A stretch of 16,380 nt of DNA, taken from positions 1 to 16,380 of the forward strand of contig JAEDNK010000027.1 of assembly GCA_016302545.1 (NCBI GenBank). The letters run 5' to 3'. Both the position numbers and the translations under genes were made by a program. The notes beneath the pieces were generated by a model. That model was not told where the DNA came from, ran no database searches, and saw only the letters and a program-made list of their open reading frames with translations. Origin of the DNA: Bacillota bacterium. GTDB lineage: Bacteria; Bacillota; Clostridia; Peptostreptococcales; Anaerovoracaceae. Positions 1 to 7,492 of this stretch are shown in pieces (position 1 is the first letter of the stretch; every line of letters begins with the position of its first letter).

Positions 1-11
1 GGAGGTAAAAG

Positions 12-683
12 ATGATATACCTTTTGGAAGATGACACCAACATAAGAAATTTCGTTGTTTATGCTCTGAACAACTCGGGCCTTGAGGCAGAAGGATTTGA
101 GCGCCCAAGCCGATTCTGGGCGGCAGTGGAAAAAAAGAAGCCATCCATGGCCATACTGGACATAATGCTCCCGGAGGAAGATGGCCTGAGCGTGCTCAGG
201 AAGCTGAGAGAAAGCAGCGAAACGAAGGACCTTCCTATTATAATGCTTACCGCCAAGAGTACGGAGTATGACAAGGTCATAGGACTGGACGGGGGAGCGG
301 ATGATTATGTTACTAAGCCTTTCGGCACCATGGAACTGATGGCAAGGGTAAAGGCGCTGCTCAGACGTGCCGAACCGGTGTCAGACGGAAAGGAGTATTC
401 GATCGGACCTCTTTTGCTCAATCCTGACAAACATATCATTAGGGTTGACGGACAGGATGTGGCATTGACCCTTAAAGAATTTCAGTTGCTTTGCTATCTG
501 ATAAGGAACAAGGGAAACGTAATGACCCGTGACCAGATTCTTCAGGAAATCTGGGGATACGAGTTTGACGGAGAGAACCGCACTGTAGATGTACACATAA
601 GAACTCTGAGGTCAAAGCTTGGCAAAGCGGGAGATCTGATTGAGACAGTAAGGGGCATAGGATACAGAATAGGTGGCAAATAA
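12..683 (+). CDS. OmpR/PhoB-family DNA-binding response regulator
   Basis: This is the receiver and output half of a two-component system. It is phosphorylated by its partner kinase and binds promoter DNA in the cytoplasm. The 223 residues have the usual OmpR/PhoB length. The receiver domain (about 1-115) has the acidic pocket E6-D7-D8, phospho-acceptor D50 in the LDIMLP motif, switch T80 and conserved K102 in TKPFG. A winged-helix output domain (about 127-220) ends in the typical TVDVHIRTLRSKLG recognition region and RGIGYR wing. A strong GGAGGT site at 1-6 fixes the ATG at 12. The sensor kinase follows after 15 bases with its own GGAGG, so the two are co-transcribed. The set resembles PhoP/PhoR of Gram-positives, but no target or signal can be read from the window, so no symbol is given. 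The promoter lies upstream of the window. Confidence 0.95.
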   Translation: MIYLLEDDTNIRNFVVYALNNSGLEAEGFERPSRFWAAVEKKKPSMAILDIMLPEEDGLSVLRKLRESSETKDLPIIMLTAKSTEYDKVIGLDGGADDYVTKPFGTMELMARVKALLRRAEPVSDGKEYSIGPLLLNPDKHIIRVDGQDVALTLKEFQLLCYLIRNKGNVMTRDQILQEIWGYEFDGENRTVDVHIRTLRSKLGKAGDLIETVRGIGYRIGGK

Positions 684-698
684 AGACGGAGGAAAGCA

Positions 699-2372
699 AT
701 GACTAAAAAAATACTGGCAGGTGTAATCGGAGTATCACTGGTTATCATGCTGGTCTGTGTTGGGCTGGTAATGGGAATCATGTACGATTACATGGGCGAG
801 AAGATAGATGAACAGATGGCCAGCGAGGCTATTCTGGCGGAAGAAGCATGGCTTACAGGCGGCGAAGCATTTCTTGACCGGATGGAGGACCGCCCTGACA
901 TAAAAAGCAGAATCACGCTTATCGACAGCCAGGGGAAGGTGCTGTACGACAGCGTAGCTGACCAGTCTTCAATGGAAAACCACATGGAACGTGAAGAAGT
1001 CAAGGAGGCTCTCACAGAAGGTGTAGGAAAAGCGTCGAGAACTTCCTATACACTGGCGGAGGATACGAGATATTATGCGAAGAAAACAGCTGACGGAAAC
1101 ATCGTCAGAATTTCCACCAGTCACTACTCCCAGCTGGGACTGCTCCTTGACACATTTGGCATGATTATAATAACCGTGGCAGTGCTGATAATGCTTAGCG
1201 TGTTCATTTCGTATCGGGTGGCACGGGCCATTATCAAGCCGATAAACGATATTGATCTGGATAATCCGGATATAAACGAAAACTATGAGGAACTTGGGCC
1301 TCTGCTTCACAGAATTCATCAGCAGAATAACAGAATAAAGCGCCAGATGGAGAAACTGCGCAAGAGCAGAGAGGAATTCAACATTATAACGAAAAACATG
1401 AGCGAGGGTCTCATAATCATAGATAAGGATACGGAGATTCTCACATATAACCGCAGCGCCACGGAGATGCTGGGCGGTGGAGACGGCAGGCAGATTGAAG
1501 GTTCCGTGCTGAAACTCAACAGGAGCGAGCCTTTCAGGAAGGCTGTATCAGAGGCCCTTGAAGGCAATAATTCTCAGGTTTACCTGACAGAAGGCGATGC
1601 TACCTACGAAATTATCTCCAATCCCGTAAGGGAAGAGGAAGAGGTAACGGGGGCAATCCTTATCGTCATGGACGTTACCGAAAGAGAAAAGGGTGAAAAA
1701 CTGAGACGTGAGTTTACATCCAACGTATCCCACGAACTTAAAACTCCTTTGACATCCATATACGGCGTGTCCGATATGCTGGCATCAGGCATGGTTAAAG
1801 CTGAAGATGTAGCCGGATTTGCAGGTACCATAAAGGAAGAGTCAGCAAGACTCATCTCCCTTATAGACGATATAATCAAGCTTTCGCGTCTGGATGAAAG
1901 TACAGTCCCGCAGGAAACAGAGATTATAGATGTATCCGGCTCGGCACGGGATGTTGTAAGCAGACTTTCCGGCAAAGCATCCGAAAACGACATAGAACTT
2001 TCCTTTAGCGGAGAACCGTCGGAGATAAAGGGTGTTCAGCACATACTGGATGAGATAGTTTACAATATCTGCGAAAATGCTATCAAGTACAACAGACCGG
2101 GAGGTTTCGTCAAGGTTTCTGTAAGAAATGAGGGCAGTGAGAGTCTTATAACTGTGGCTGATAACGGCATAGGTATTCCTAAGGCCGACCGAGAAAGAGT
2201 TTTCGAAAGATTTTACAGGGTGGACAAAAGCCACTCCAAACAGATTGGAGGGACAGGTCTTGGGCTTTCAATCGTAAAACATGGTGTAATATACCTTGGG
2301 GGAAAAATAAATCTGGAAAGCGAGGAAGGCGTCGGGACGGTTATTACTGTAGGGTTCCCGCGTGCTCGCTAA
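699..2372 (+). CDS. PhoR/WalK-like membrane sensor histidine kinase with PAS domain
   Basis: This is the sensor half of the two-component pair, and it autophosphorylates on histidine to feed the upstream regulator. Reading from the N-terminus there is a membrane segment (about 4-27), an extracytoplasmic sensor region (about 28-145), a second membrane segment (about 148-172) and a degenerate HAMP-like linker running into a coiled coil (about 195-230). A PAS domain follows (about 230-330, starting near NMSEGLIIIDKD). The HisKA domain has phospho-accepting H345 in SNVSHELKTPLTS. The HATPase_c domain has its N box at N460 (ENAIKYN), its G1 box at DNGIGIP (D488) and a G2 box GGTGLGLSIV. All catalytic boxes are intact. 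The length of 557 is normal for the PAS-containing PhoR type. The ATG at 699 has a GGAGG about 8 bases upstream. The stop is followed directly by a bidirectional terminator, so the pair is a complete transcription unit at its 3' end. Confidence 0.94.
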   Translation: MTKKILAGVIGVSLVIMLVCVGLVMGIMYDYMGEKIDEQMASEAILAEEAWLTGGEAFLDRMEDRPDIKSRITLIDSQGKVLYDSVADQSSMENHMEREEVKEALTEGVGKASRTSYTLAEDTRYYAKKTADGNIVRISTSHYSQLGLLLDTFGMIIITVAVLIMLSVFISYRVARAIIKPINDIDLDNPDINENYEELGPLLHRIHQQNNRIKRQMEKLRKSREEFNIITKNMSEGLIIIDKDTEILTYNRSATEMLGGGDGRQIEGSVLKLNRSEPFRKAVSEALEGNNSQVYLTEGDATYEIISNPVREEEEVTGAILIVMDVTEREKGEKLRREFTSNVSHELKTPLTSIYGVSDMLASGMVKAEDVAGFAGTIKEESARLISLIDDIIKLSRLDESTVPQETEIIDVSGSARDVVSRLSGKASENDIELSFSGEPSEIKGVQHILDEIVYNICENAIKYNRPGGFVKVSVRNEGSESLITVADNGIGIPKADRERVFERFYRVDKSHSKQIGGTGLGLSIVKHGVIYLGGKINLESEEGVGTVITVGFPRAR

Positions 2373-2381
2373 TGTGTGCAT

Positions 2382-2435
2382 AAAATAAGGTGCTGCTTCA
2401 TTAATTTTTGTTTAATGAAACAGCACCTTTATTTT
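2382..2435. terminator. bidirectional Rho-independent terminator between convergent genes
   Basis: Arms 2382-2404 and 2412-2435 are complementary over about 23 pairs, with a single one-base bulge and one G-T pair. The core is AAGGTGCTG pairing with CAGCACCTT. The loop is seven T-rich bases. A-rich left and T-rich right flanks give a U-tract in either direction. It serves the sensor kinase gene (plus) and the TPM-protein gene (minus), whose stops lie 9 bases on either side. Confidence 0.9.
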
Positions 2436-2444
2436 AATTCATTT

Positions 2445-3470
2445 TTATCTGCCGCGTCTGCCGGCACCGCCGCCTCTGCTGGAACCGCCGCCGCCCCGGC
2501 CCATTCCGCCGCCTCTGCCGCTCCTGCTGCCTCCGCCAAAGGATGAACGGGAACTGCCGGACCTGCTGCCGGATACCGTGGTACGTGAAGGCCGTGACGA
2601 CCGTGATGACCCGGACGGTCTTGAAGGTCTTGATGTCGGTATAAAAATCGGGCGAGCTCTTTTGCGGGACGTATGCGAGCTGTCATAGGGAGATCTGTCG
2701 TACTGCGGTCCGCTATAATCACTGCCGCCGGAGAAGCCTCCGCCTCGTGAGCCTCTGTTTTTCCTGCCGAAGAAGATGGAAGTAATTATGAGCAGCAGCA
2801 ATACTACAAGAAAAACGATCAGAGTCATCTTGATGATACGGGCGAAGTTGCTTGCCACGGATACGTAGCCGTAGTCATGGTCTGAGCTGCCGCTTCCTGA
2901 AACGTCATACTCACCGCCGGTGCCATATATATCGGCAACACTGTCGTACAGCGCGTCGAAAACCGAGCGGACGCCGCTGTCGTAGTCACCGGAAGCAAAG
3001 TCATCCTCAAGATAATTCCATAGAATATCGTCAATATCACCTGAGGTAAGGGCACCTTCGAGACCTTTGCCCTGCATGCACCAGTAGTTTTCCTCGCCGA
3101 TAGCGAGCAGGAGGAGAATGCCGTTATCTCGGTCTTCATCTCCTATCTGCCAGTCTTTGAACAGTTTGTATGCATAGTCCTCTATGTCCATGCCGTCCAG
3201 AAAATCCACAGCGACCACTACAATCTGCCCGCCGCAAAGATTTTCAAGCTCGGCGTTTTTTTCTATTATGTATTTTTCGGTATCTGAAGATATTACATCA
3301 GCTTCATCAGCCACATAAAATGAATCTGACTGAGAAATCACACCGCCGTATGCAGCAGATGCAAGCACGGGCAATGACATTACCAGCAGAATTATCAGCA
3401 CAAGAACAATGGCTGATGCAGACCGCAGGACGTGACGATTTGCCTGGCATTGTTTCAGTTTCATATTCAT
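2445..3470 (-). CDS. TPM-domain membrane protein with R/S/G-rich tail
   Basis: This 341-residue protein has an N-terminal hydrophobic signal segment (about 19-39, with an ASA-A cleavage-like site). An extracytoplasmic TPM domain (about 48-183) carries the family pattern: VADEADVIS, then a GGQIVVVAV strand, then DRDNGILLLL. A second membrane segment (about 213-233) is followed by a cytoplasmic tail of about 105 residues made almost only of R, S, G and P. TPM proteins of this layout (YgcG-like) are often encoded next to LemA proteins, as here. The family was once called a phosphatase, but its biochemical role is not settled. It is the last gene of the XpaC-TelA-LemA-TPM operon, 44 bases after the LemA-like gene. 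The start is uncertain: ATGs at 3470 and 3464 are both possible, with a modest GGAAG about 12 bases upstream of the first. Confidence 0.85.
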   Translation of the reverse strand: MNMKLKQCQANRHVLRSASAIVLVLIILLVMSLPVLASAAYGGVISQSDSFYVADEADVISSDTEKYIIEKNAELENLCGGQIVVVAVDFLDGMDIEDYAYKLFKDWQIGDEDRDNGILLLLAIGEENYWCMQGKGLEGALTSGDIDDILWNYLEDDFASGDYDSGVRSVFDALYDSVADIYGTGGEYDVSGSGSSDHDYGYVSVASNFARIIKMTLIVFLVVLLLLIITSIFFGRKNRGSRGGGFSGGSDYSGPQYDRSPYDSSHTSRKRARPIFIPTSRPSRPSGSSRSSRPSRTTVSGSRSGSSRSSFGGGSRSGRGGGMGRGGGGSSRGGGAGRRGR

Positions 3471-3514
3471 AGTACTATATCACTTCCATTCCTGACCGCG
3501 AAAGTCGTAAAAAA

Positions 3515-4069
3515 CTAATAGAAAATCACAGCAGCTTTTACAGGTGTGACTGCAGCTATCAGGCTGGCCGGAAATCTGCTCAGAGTCTCATTGTAATCCT
3601 GAGCATATCCGTTATACGGGTCATGGCTGATAGTATCTGCCCGTGAGCTGAAATCAGCGTAGAGCCTCTGTCTGTAGGCGTCATCCTTTTCTGACAGGCT
3701 GCTGTCTTCAAGACTTCTGTATAGAGCCGTCATGGCAGCCTTCAGTCTGTTATCGGCAGACAGGCGCAAGGCAATATCCTTGCTGCCGGATGCAGCAGAC
3801 AAAGCTGAAGAAGCTTCAGAGAGCTCTTTTACTTCAGCACTTTCGCCGACATATTTTTTTGCCACGGTAACCAGATTTACAGCGCAGGCTGCACGCTCGG
3901 AAAGATCATTTTCTATGCAGATACCGTCACCGTCCTCACCTGTGAAAAAGACTTTTTCCACATCGTTATACAGTCCGGACAGGGACTTGTAGCCACCCAG
4001 CCAGAAGCCCCCTATTATGAGGACTATCATAATGACGATTGACAGACCCTTGTTTTCCAGTAATTTCAT
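3515..4069 (-). CDS. LemA-like membrane-anchored protein
   Basis: The 184-residue protein has one N-terminal membrane segment (about 9-26) followed by a long helical region. The C-terminal stretch (about 152-184) fits the LemA signature of YN, seven residues later YN, then FP and a hydrophobic end: YNGYAQDYNETLSRFPASL. The length is normal for LemA. The middle is divergent and lacks the usual AR-rich helices, so this is a distant member. LemA proteins are thought to be all-helical with the bulk facing one side of the membrane, and the function is unknown. The gene follows the TelA-like gene by 16 bases, with an AGAGGTG overlapping the TelA stop, and precedes a TPM gene, the family's usual companion. 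This context supports the assignment more strongly than the sequence alone. Confidence 0.75.
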   Translation of the reverse strand: MKLLENKGLSIVIMIVLIIGGFWLGGYKSLSGLYNDVEKVFFTGEDGDGICIENDLSERAACAVNLVTVAKKYVGESAEVKELSEASSALSAASGSKDIALRLSADNRLKAAMTALYRSLEDSSLSEKDDAYRQRLYADFSSRADTISHDPYNGYAQDYNETLSRFPASLIAAVTPVKAAVIFY

Positions 4070-4085
4070 ATCAGTTTGTCACCTC

Positions 4086-5210
4086 TTAGTTTTTTACCTC
4101 AAGAAGCTTGCTCTTAAGTTCGCCTTCGATTTTAAGAAGCTCAACCTCAGCAGCCTTTCTCTTTTCGCGGCCTTCCTTCTGAATTGCCATAACTTCGTCT
4201 ATGGTTTCGATGAGCTTGCGGTTAGTTTCCTTTAAGGTTTCGATATCCACGATGCCGCGCTCCGATTCCTTGGCCACACTTACAGTAGTCTGCTTGAGAG
4301 CCTCTGCGTTTTTCTTCAGCATTTCGTTGGTGGTGTCTGAAACAGCCTGCTGAGCCTTCACTGCAGCTTCGCTGTTGGCAAGACCCAGGGCGAGAACCAT
4401 CTGGCTCTTCCAGAGCGGAATGGTGTTTATGAGGGTGGTCTGAATCTTTTCCACCATAAGGGTGTTGTTGTTCTGCACGAGGCGAATCTGAGGCGCCATC
4501 TGCAGGGAAACGGTTCTTGTAAGATCCAGATCGTGAAGTTTCTTTTCAAATCTGTTGCACATCTGAGCAAAGTCATTGGCTGCCTGGGCATCTTCGGTGG
4601 AACCGCTGGCTTCTGCCTTGGCCTTAAGTTCAGGTAGTGTGACGTTATATGCTTCCTCAAGTTTCTTCTTTCCGGCAACTATGTACATGGAAAGCTGCTT
4701 GAAGTTGATGGTATTGGCTTTGAAAAGCTCATCCAGTACTGCGATGTCACGAGTGAGGGTGACCTGATGACCTTCGAGAATTTCAACAACCTTTTCCACA
4801 TTGGATTCTGCTTTATCGTATTTGGTCTTAAGCCTTGCGATAGGGTCTGCTGCTTTGTGGAAAAGCTTCATGATGCCCTTTTTTTCCTCCAGAGCGTCGA
4901 AGCCTTTAAGCTCTGTTACCAGACCTGTCAGCGTATCTCCAACTGTGCCCAGATCCTTGGTTCTTACGCTTTCGAGAGCGCTGTCGGAAAAGTCGGCCAT
5001 CTTCTGCTGAGCATCGGCTCCGTACTGCAGGATGTGGGTAGCGTTGGAAAGGTCGATTTTGTTTACGAACTCATCTACGGCCTTCTGCTCCTCCGGCGTG
5101 AGCTCGATTTTGTCTTCAATGTCAACCTCCTGGAGAGGTGCTGCTTCATCGGCTTTGACTTCTTCGCCGATTGTAAGGGTAGGGACTTCTAATTTCAATT
5201 CGTCACTCAT
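4086..5210 (-). CDS. telA: TelA/KlaA-family toxic-anion-resistance-like protein
   Basis: A 374-residue soluble, highly helical and charged protein of the TelA family, the usual length. An N-terminal linker (1-35) is followed by the family core. The core includes LTPEEQKAVDEF, an IARLKTKYDKAESNVEKVV helix and the conserved stretch IRLVQNNNTLMVEKIQTTL followed by IPLWKSQMVLALGL. It ends in a Glu/Lys-rich C-terminal coiled coil (about 320-374). The family was named for tellurite resistance. In Firmicutes it is commonly paired with XpaC and linked to envelope stress, with no defined enzymatic activity. Translation starts at an ATG with AAGGAGG at the normal distance (5217-5223). It sits 33 bases after the XpaC-like gene and 16 before the LemA-like gene, in one operon. 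Nothing in the sequence shows a tellurite-specific role. Confidence 0.9.
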   Translation of the reverse strand: MSDELKLEVPTLTIGEEVKADEAAPLQEVDIEDKIELTPEEQKAVDEFVNKIDLSNATHILQYGADAQQKMADFSDSALESVRTKDLGTVGDTLTGLVTELKGFDALEEKKGIMKLFHKAADPIARLKTKYDKAESNVEKVVEILEGHQVTLTRDIAVLDELFKANTINFKQLSMYIVAGKKKLEEAYNVTLPELKAKAEASGSTEDAQAANDFAQMCNRFEKKLHDLDLTRTVSLQMAPQIRLVQNNNTLMVEKIQTTLINTIPLWKSQMVLALGLANSEAAVKAQQAVSDTTNEMLKKNAEALKQTTVSVAKESERGIVDIETLKETNRKLIETIDEVMAIQKEGREKRKAAEVELLKIEGELKSKLLEVKN

Positions 5211-5243
5211 GTCATATCCTCCTTGTTATTTAGGTACTATTGA

Positions 5244-5921
5244 TTATTCTTGTTCTTTATCTAAACCGCTGAAATCCATCTTGTTTTCGGATCCTTCGGT
5301 TTTTAACAGCTGTTCCAGTACGGTGATGTCTGCCGAGATTTCCATGGCGTCGTCAGAGAACATATCGTCCAGTATGCGTTTGAGAGCTTTGTCGGCACCG
5401 GAAAGCCCTTCTTCGATACGGGCCATGCTTGCGTCGATGTTTCCTCCGCCTGCAGGCTGGGCTTCAAGTTTTATGTATTTATCCACCAGCTCGGTAATCA
5501 TTGCCGTGTAGTGATTGGCAAGCTTGCGGACCTTGTTTCTGTCCTTAGGGTCCCTTTCCAACTCGTCGGCGATGAGGTCTAAAGTCTTCGCTATAGAGCC
5601 TGCCACCTGAGAAACCTGCTCGTTTTTTATCTGAGGCTGTTTGCTCAGCAGGGCATCTCTGCACTGATCGATCTTCTTTGCCATTTCATCTGCCCGCACC
5701 TTAACAGGCGGAGCCGGCGGAAGTTCGGCAATCTGTTTCCTGCGCTTTAATGTCAGCAGAACAAAAGCGGCTGCAGCGGCTGCGGCAGTAATAATCAGGG
5801 CATACAGTTTGTAAACAGGCAAAATCAGCGCCAGAATGAACCATACCGCACCTGCAGCTATAAAAGGCAGTCCGGAAGGCATTACTCTGTTCTCCTGTTT
5901 TGAAGTCATTTCCTTGCTCAT
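5244..5921 (-). CDS. xpaC: XpaC-like (5-bromo-4-chloroindolyl phosphate hydrolysis) membrane protein
   Basis: This 225-residue protein has two adjacent membrane segments near the N-terminus (about 17-35 and 39-58, the second alanine-rich) and a helical cytoplasmic domain. That domain contains the family's LANHYTAMITELVDKYIKL region and a C-terminal stretch ending DITVLEQLLKTEG. XpaC was named for a phosphatase-like phenotype, and its real function is unknown. Genes for XpaC and TelA are typically adjacent, as here. The start is set at the ATG at 5921, because AAGGAG lies at the normal distance (5926-5934). A longer reading that starts nine codons upstream would use TTG and place the ribosome site inside the gene. 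It is the first gene of the four-gene operon, about 25 bases downstream of the predicted transcription start. Confidence 0.85.
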   Translation of the reverse strand: MSKEMTSKQENRVMPSGLPFIAAGAVWFILALILPVYKLYALIITAAAAAAAFVLLTLKRRKQIAELPPAPPVKVRADEMAKKIDQCRDALLSKQPQIKNEQVSQVAGSIAKTLDLIADELERDPKDRNKVRKLANHYTAMITELVDKYIKLEAQPAGGGNIDASMARIEEGLSGADKALKRILDDMFSDDAMEISADITVLEQLLKTEGSENKMDFSGLDKEQE

Positions 5922-5952
5922 AAATTTCTCCTTATGCGTAATTGACAAGATA

Positions 5953-5981
5953 ATTGTACCATTTTTTTCATTAAAAATAAA
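5953..5981 (-). promoter_or_regulatory. extended -10 promoter of the XpaC-TelA-LemA-TPM operon
   Basis: On the minus strand TGGTACAAT (5953-5961) is an extended -10 element. A weak -35 (TTTATT, 5976-5981, 3 of 6 matches) lies 17 bases further upstream. This gives a 5' leader of about 25 bases ahead of the ATG at 5921. The extended TGn motif would compensate for the poor -35. Confidence 0.5.
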
Positions 5982-6069
5982 GAACTATAGTTAAGGATGA
6001 TTAAAAAAATTTTGGTGGGGTATATGAAAGGTACAAGATTAATTCTATCGGATATCGGAGGAAAAGAAA

Positions 6070-6438
6070 ATGAAATATTACGTATGTGAACATTGTGGAA
6101 ATATTATTGAAAAAGTAAACGATGCAGGCGTGCCTGTAATGTGCTGCGGACAGAAGATGACAGAAATCGTTCCGGGCTCTGTGGACGCTGCTGTTGAAAA
6201 GCATGTTCCGGCTGTAACTGTTGAAGGAAATCTTGTAAAAGTTGCAGTTGGCGAGGTTGAGCATCCTATGGTGCCTGAACACTTTATCGGCTGGGTTGCT
6301 ATCAAGACTGAGCAGGGTCAGCAGAGAAAGACTCTTAAAGCAGGCGACAAGCCTGAGGTTGTGTTCGCGCTGGCAGAGGGCGACAAGCTTGTTGAAACTT
6401 ATGCATGGTGCAACCTCCACGGACTTTGGAAGAAATAG
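6070..6438 (+). CDS. dfx: desulfoferrodoxin (two-iron superoxide reductase)
   Basis: This protein reduces superoxide to hydrogen peroxide without releasing oxygen, the standard defence of anaerobes, with electrons from rubredoxin-type donors in the cytoplasm. The 122 residues are a complete protein of normal length. The N-terminal rubredoxin-like Fe(Cys)4 centre has C6, C9 and the C25-C26 pair. The catalytic Fe(His)4Cys centre has H45, H65, H71, C114 and H117, and the active-site pair E43-K44 sits in EKHVP. All ligands for both centres are present, so this is the 2Fe class and not neelaredoxin. A GGAGG about 6 bases upstream sets the ATG. A TATAGT at 5986-5991 may be its -10, but no good -35 was seen. 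It is monocistronic, divergent from the XpaC operon, and ends at a clear terminator. Confidence 0.97.
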   Translation: MKYYVCEHCGNIIEKVNDAGVPVMCCGQKMTEIVPGSVDAAVEKHVPAVTVEGNLVKVAVGEVEHPMVPEHFIGWVAIKTEQGQQRKTLKAGDKPEVVFALAEGDKLVETYAWCNLHGLWKK

Positions 6439-6460
6439 GTAAAACGGAAAAATACCGGTG

Positions 6461-6495
6461 GCAGCTTATGGTGAATTATCATAGGCTGCTTTTTA
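6461..6495 (+). terminator. Rho-independent terminator after desulfoferrodoxin
   Basis: GCAGCTTATG (6461-6470) pairs with CATAGGCTGC (6480-6489), ten pairs with one G-T, around a nine-base loop, and is followed by a run of T (6490-6494). It separates the superoxide reductase gene from the AT-rich two-gene cassette downstream. Confidence 0.85.
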
Positions 6496-6547
6496 ATGTT
6501 TCCTCTCCCCTTCTGCCAGAAAATCTATAAAAACTTTATATTTACAT

Positions 6548-6594
6548 ATGTTGAAAATAAGTTTTTAAAAATGTATTGAACTTGTTTTCAACAT
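6548..6594. promoter_or_regulatory. 17-bp inverted repeat, probable operator of the HTH-DUF3990 cassette
   Basis: Arm 6548-6564 (ATGTTGAAAATAAGTTT) and arm 6578-6594 (GAACTTGTTTTCAACAT) are inverted copies matching at 15 of 17 positions, with a 13-base spacer. The centres are 30 bases apart, close to three helical turns, so both sites face the same side of the helix. The right arm covers the -35 hexamer and much of the -35/-10 spacer of the promoter for the HTH protein gene. That is the expected place for a repressor site. Inferred ligand: the HTH domain encoded immediately downstream. The arm sequence contains no long T-tract outside it, so a terminator role is less likely. Confidence 0.65.
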
Positions 6595-6604
6595 TTGTTA
6601 TAAT
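6576..6604 (+). promoter_or_regulatory. sigma-A-type promoter of the HTH-DUF3990 cassette
   Basis: TTGAAC (6576-6581, 4 of 6 to consensus) and a perfect TATAAT (6599-6604) are separated by 17 bases. Transcription would start near 6611, giving a leader of about 24 bases with AGGAG at 6623-6627, seven bases ahead of the ATG. The inverted repeat at 6548-6594 overlaps it. Confidence 0.8.
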
Positions 6605-6634
6605 AAGTTTGTACAGCACAAGAGGAGAGTTTTT

Positions 6635-7492
6635 ATGAATGATTTCGCATTATGTACAGATATTGAAATAGTAATGGAATTATTGGATATAACAGCAAAA
6701 GATCTTGCAGACAACATTGGCGTTACACCGACAACGATTTCCCGCTGGAGAAAAAGAGAAGAACAAGTTTCATCATCTAACCTGAATGCTTTTTACAATT
6801 TTGCTTTTAGGAAAGGTATTCGCCTTAATAAAATTAAAGAACAGTTATTTAAGGAGGATTGCGGGAGAAATTCCATCATACTATTTCACGGGGCAAAAAC
6901 ATATATCGACGGGCGAATTTCAATTGAAAAATCAAAGAGTACCAATGATTTCGGCAGAGGTTTTTATTGCGGAGAAAGTTTGGAGCAATCGGCTATGTTT
7001 GTTGCAAACTATTCGGAATCTTCGCTCTATATTTTAGAGTTTGATAAAACGGATTTGAGCTATACGCAGTTGAATGTTGACAGAGATTGGATGCTTTTGA
7101 TTGCCTATTTCCGAAATAAATTAAATGACTATGCCAAGCATCCTGTTATACTCGATTTGCTTTCAAAACTAGAAGGTGTTGATTACATTGTTGCTCCCAT
7201 TGCTGACAACCGAATGTTTGAAATTATCGACAGTTTTATTGACGGTGAAATTACAGATGTGCAGTGTCAGCATTGCCTTTCGGCAACCAATCTGGGCAAT
7301 CAATATGTCTTTGTCACCGATAAGGCATTGAGCCAACTGCAAATATTACGCCATTGCTATTTGGCTTCCGATGAAAAAAGTTATTATCTCTCGTATAAAC
7401 AAGAGGAATCACGCGTGGGAAATGACAAGGTGAAAGTTGCCCGTAAAAAATACAGAGGACAGGGCGAATATATAGAGGATATTTTAAAATGA
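6635..7492 (+). CDS. HTH domain fused to DUF3990-like (ADP-ribosyltransferase-like) protein, probable toxin and autoregulator
   Basis: The 285-residue protein has two parts. Residues about 10-45 form a Xre/HTH_3-type helix-turn-helix (TAKDLADNIGVTPTTISRW), followed by a linker helix to about 75. Residues about 80-245 read as a DUF3990-like domain: FHGAK with H85, NDFGRGFYCGES with Y111, then APIADNRMF (187-195), and a Cys/His stretch QCQHCLSATNLGNQYVF (210-226). The HG...GFY arrangement recalls the first two positions of an ADP-ribosyltransferase H-Y-x active site. The third residue cannot be placed with confidence. A basic C-terminal tail ends KYRGQGEYIEDIL. Its stop overlaps the start of the partner gene by four bases (ATGA). 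A promoter and a palindromic operator lie directly upstream, which suggests that the HTH represses its own operon. Composition is clearly AT-richer than the neighbours. The domain reading is firm for the HTH and fair for DUF3990; toxicity is inferred from context. Confidence 0.8.
   Translation: MNDFALCTDIEIVMELLDITAKDLADNIGVTPTTISRWRKREEQVSSSNLNAFYNFAFRKGIRLNKIKEQLFKEDCGRNSIILFHGAKTYIDGRISIEKSKSTNDFGRGFYCGESLEQSAMFVANYSESSLYILEFDKTDLSYTQLNVDRDWMLLIAYFRNKLNDYAKHPVILDLLSKLEGVDYIVAPIADNRMFEIIDSFIDGEITDVQCQHCLSATNLGNQYVFVTDKALSQLQILRHCYLASDEKSYYLSYKQEESRVGNDKVKVARKKYRGQGEYIEDILK

Noticed and set aside
4767..5192. 141-residue plus-strand frame opposite the TelA-like gene
   Set aside because: It is the complement of a well-supported TelA reading frame, with Cys/Phe-rich content typical of antisense shadows and no ribosome site.
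5922..5948. Nine-codon N-terminal extension of the XpaC-like protein starting at TTG
   Set aside because: The AAGGAG lies inside that extension, directly ahead of the ATG at 5921, so the shorter start is preferred.
6046..6059. Tandem heptamer TATCGGA x2 just before the desulfoferrodoxin ribosome site
   Set aside because: Only two copies and no matching site elsewhere in the window, so too little to call an operator.
6024..6089. A 21-codon open frame ahead of and overlapping the desulfoferrodoxin start, with a GGTGGGG-like site upstream
   Set aside because: It is very short, its peptide shows no leader-like feature, and the strong GGAGG at 6057-6062 serves desulfoferrodoxin directly. The overlap is probably chance.
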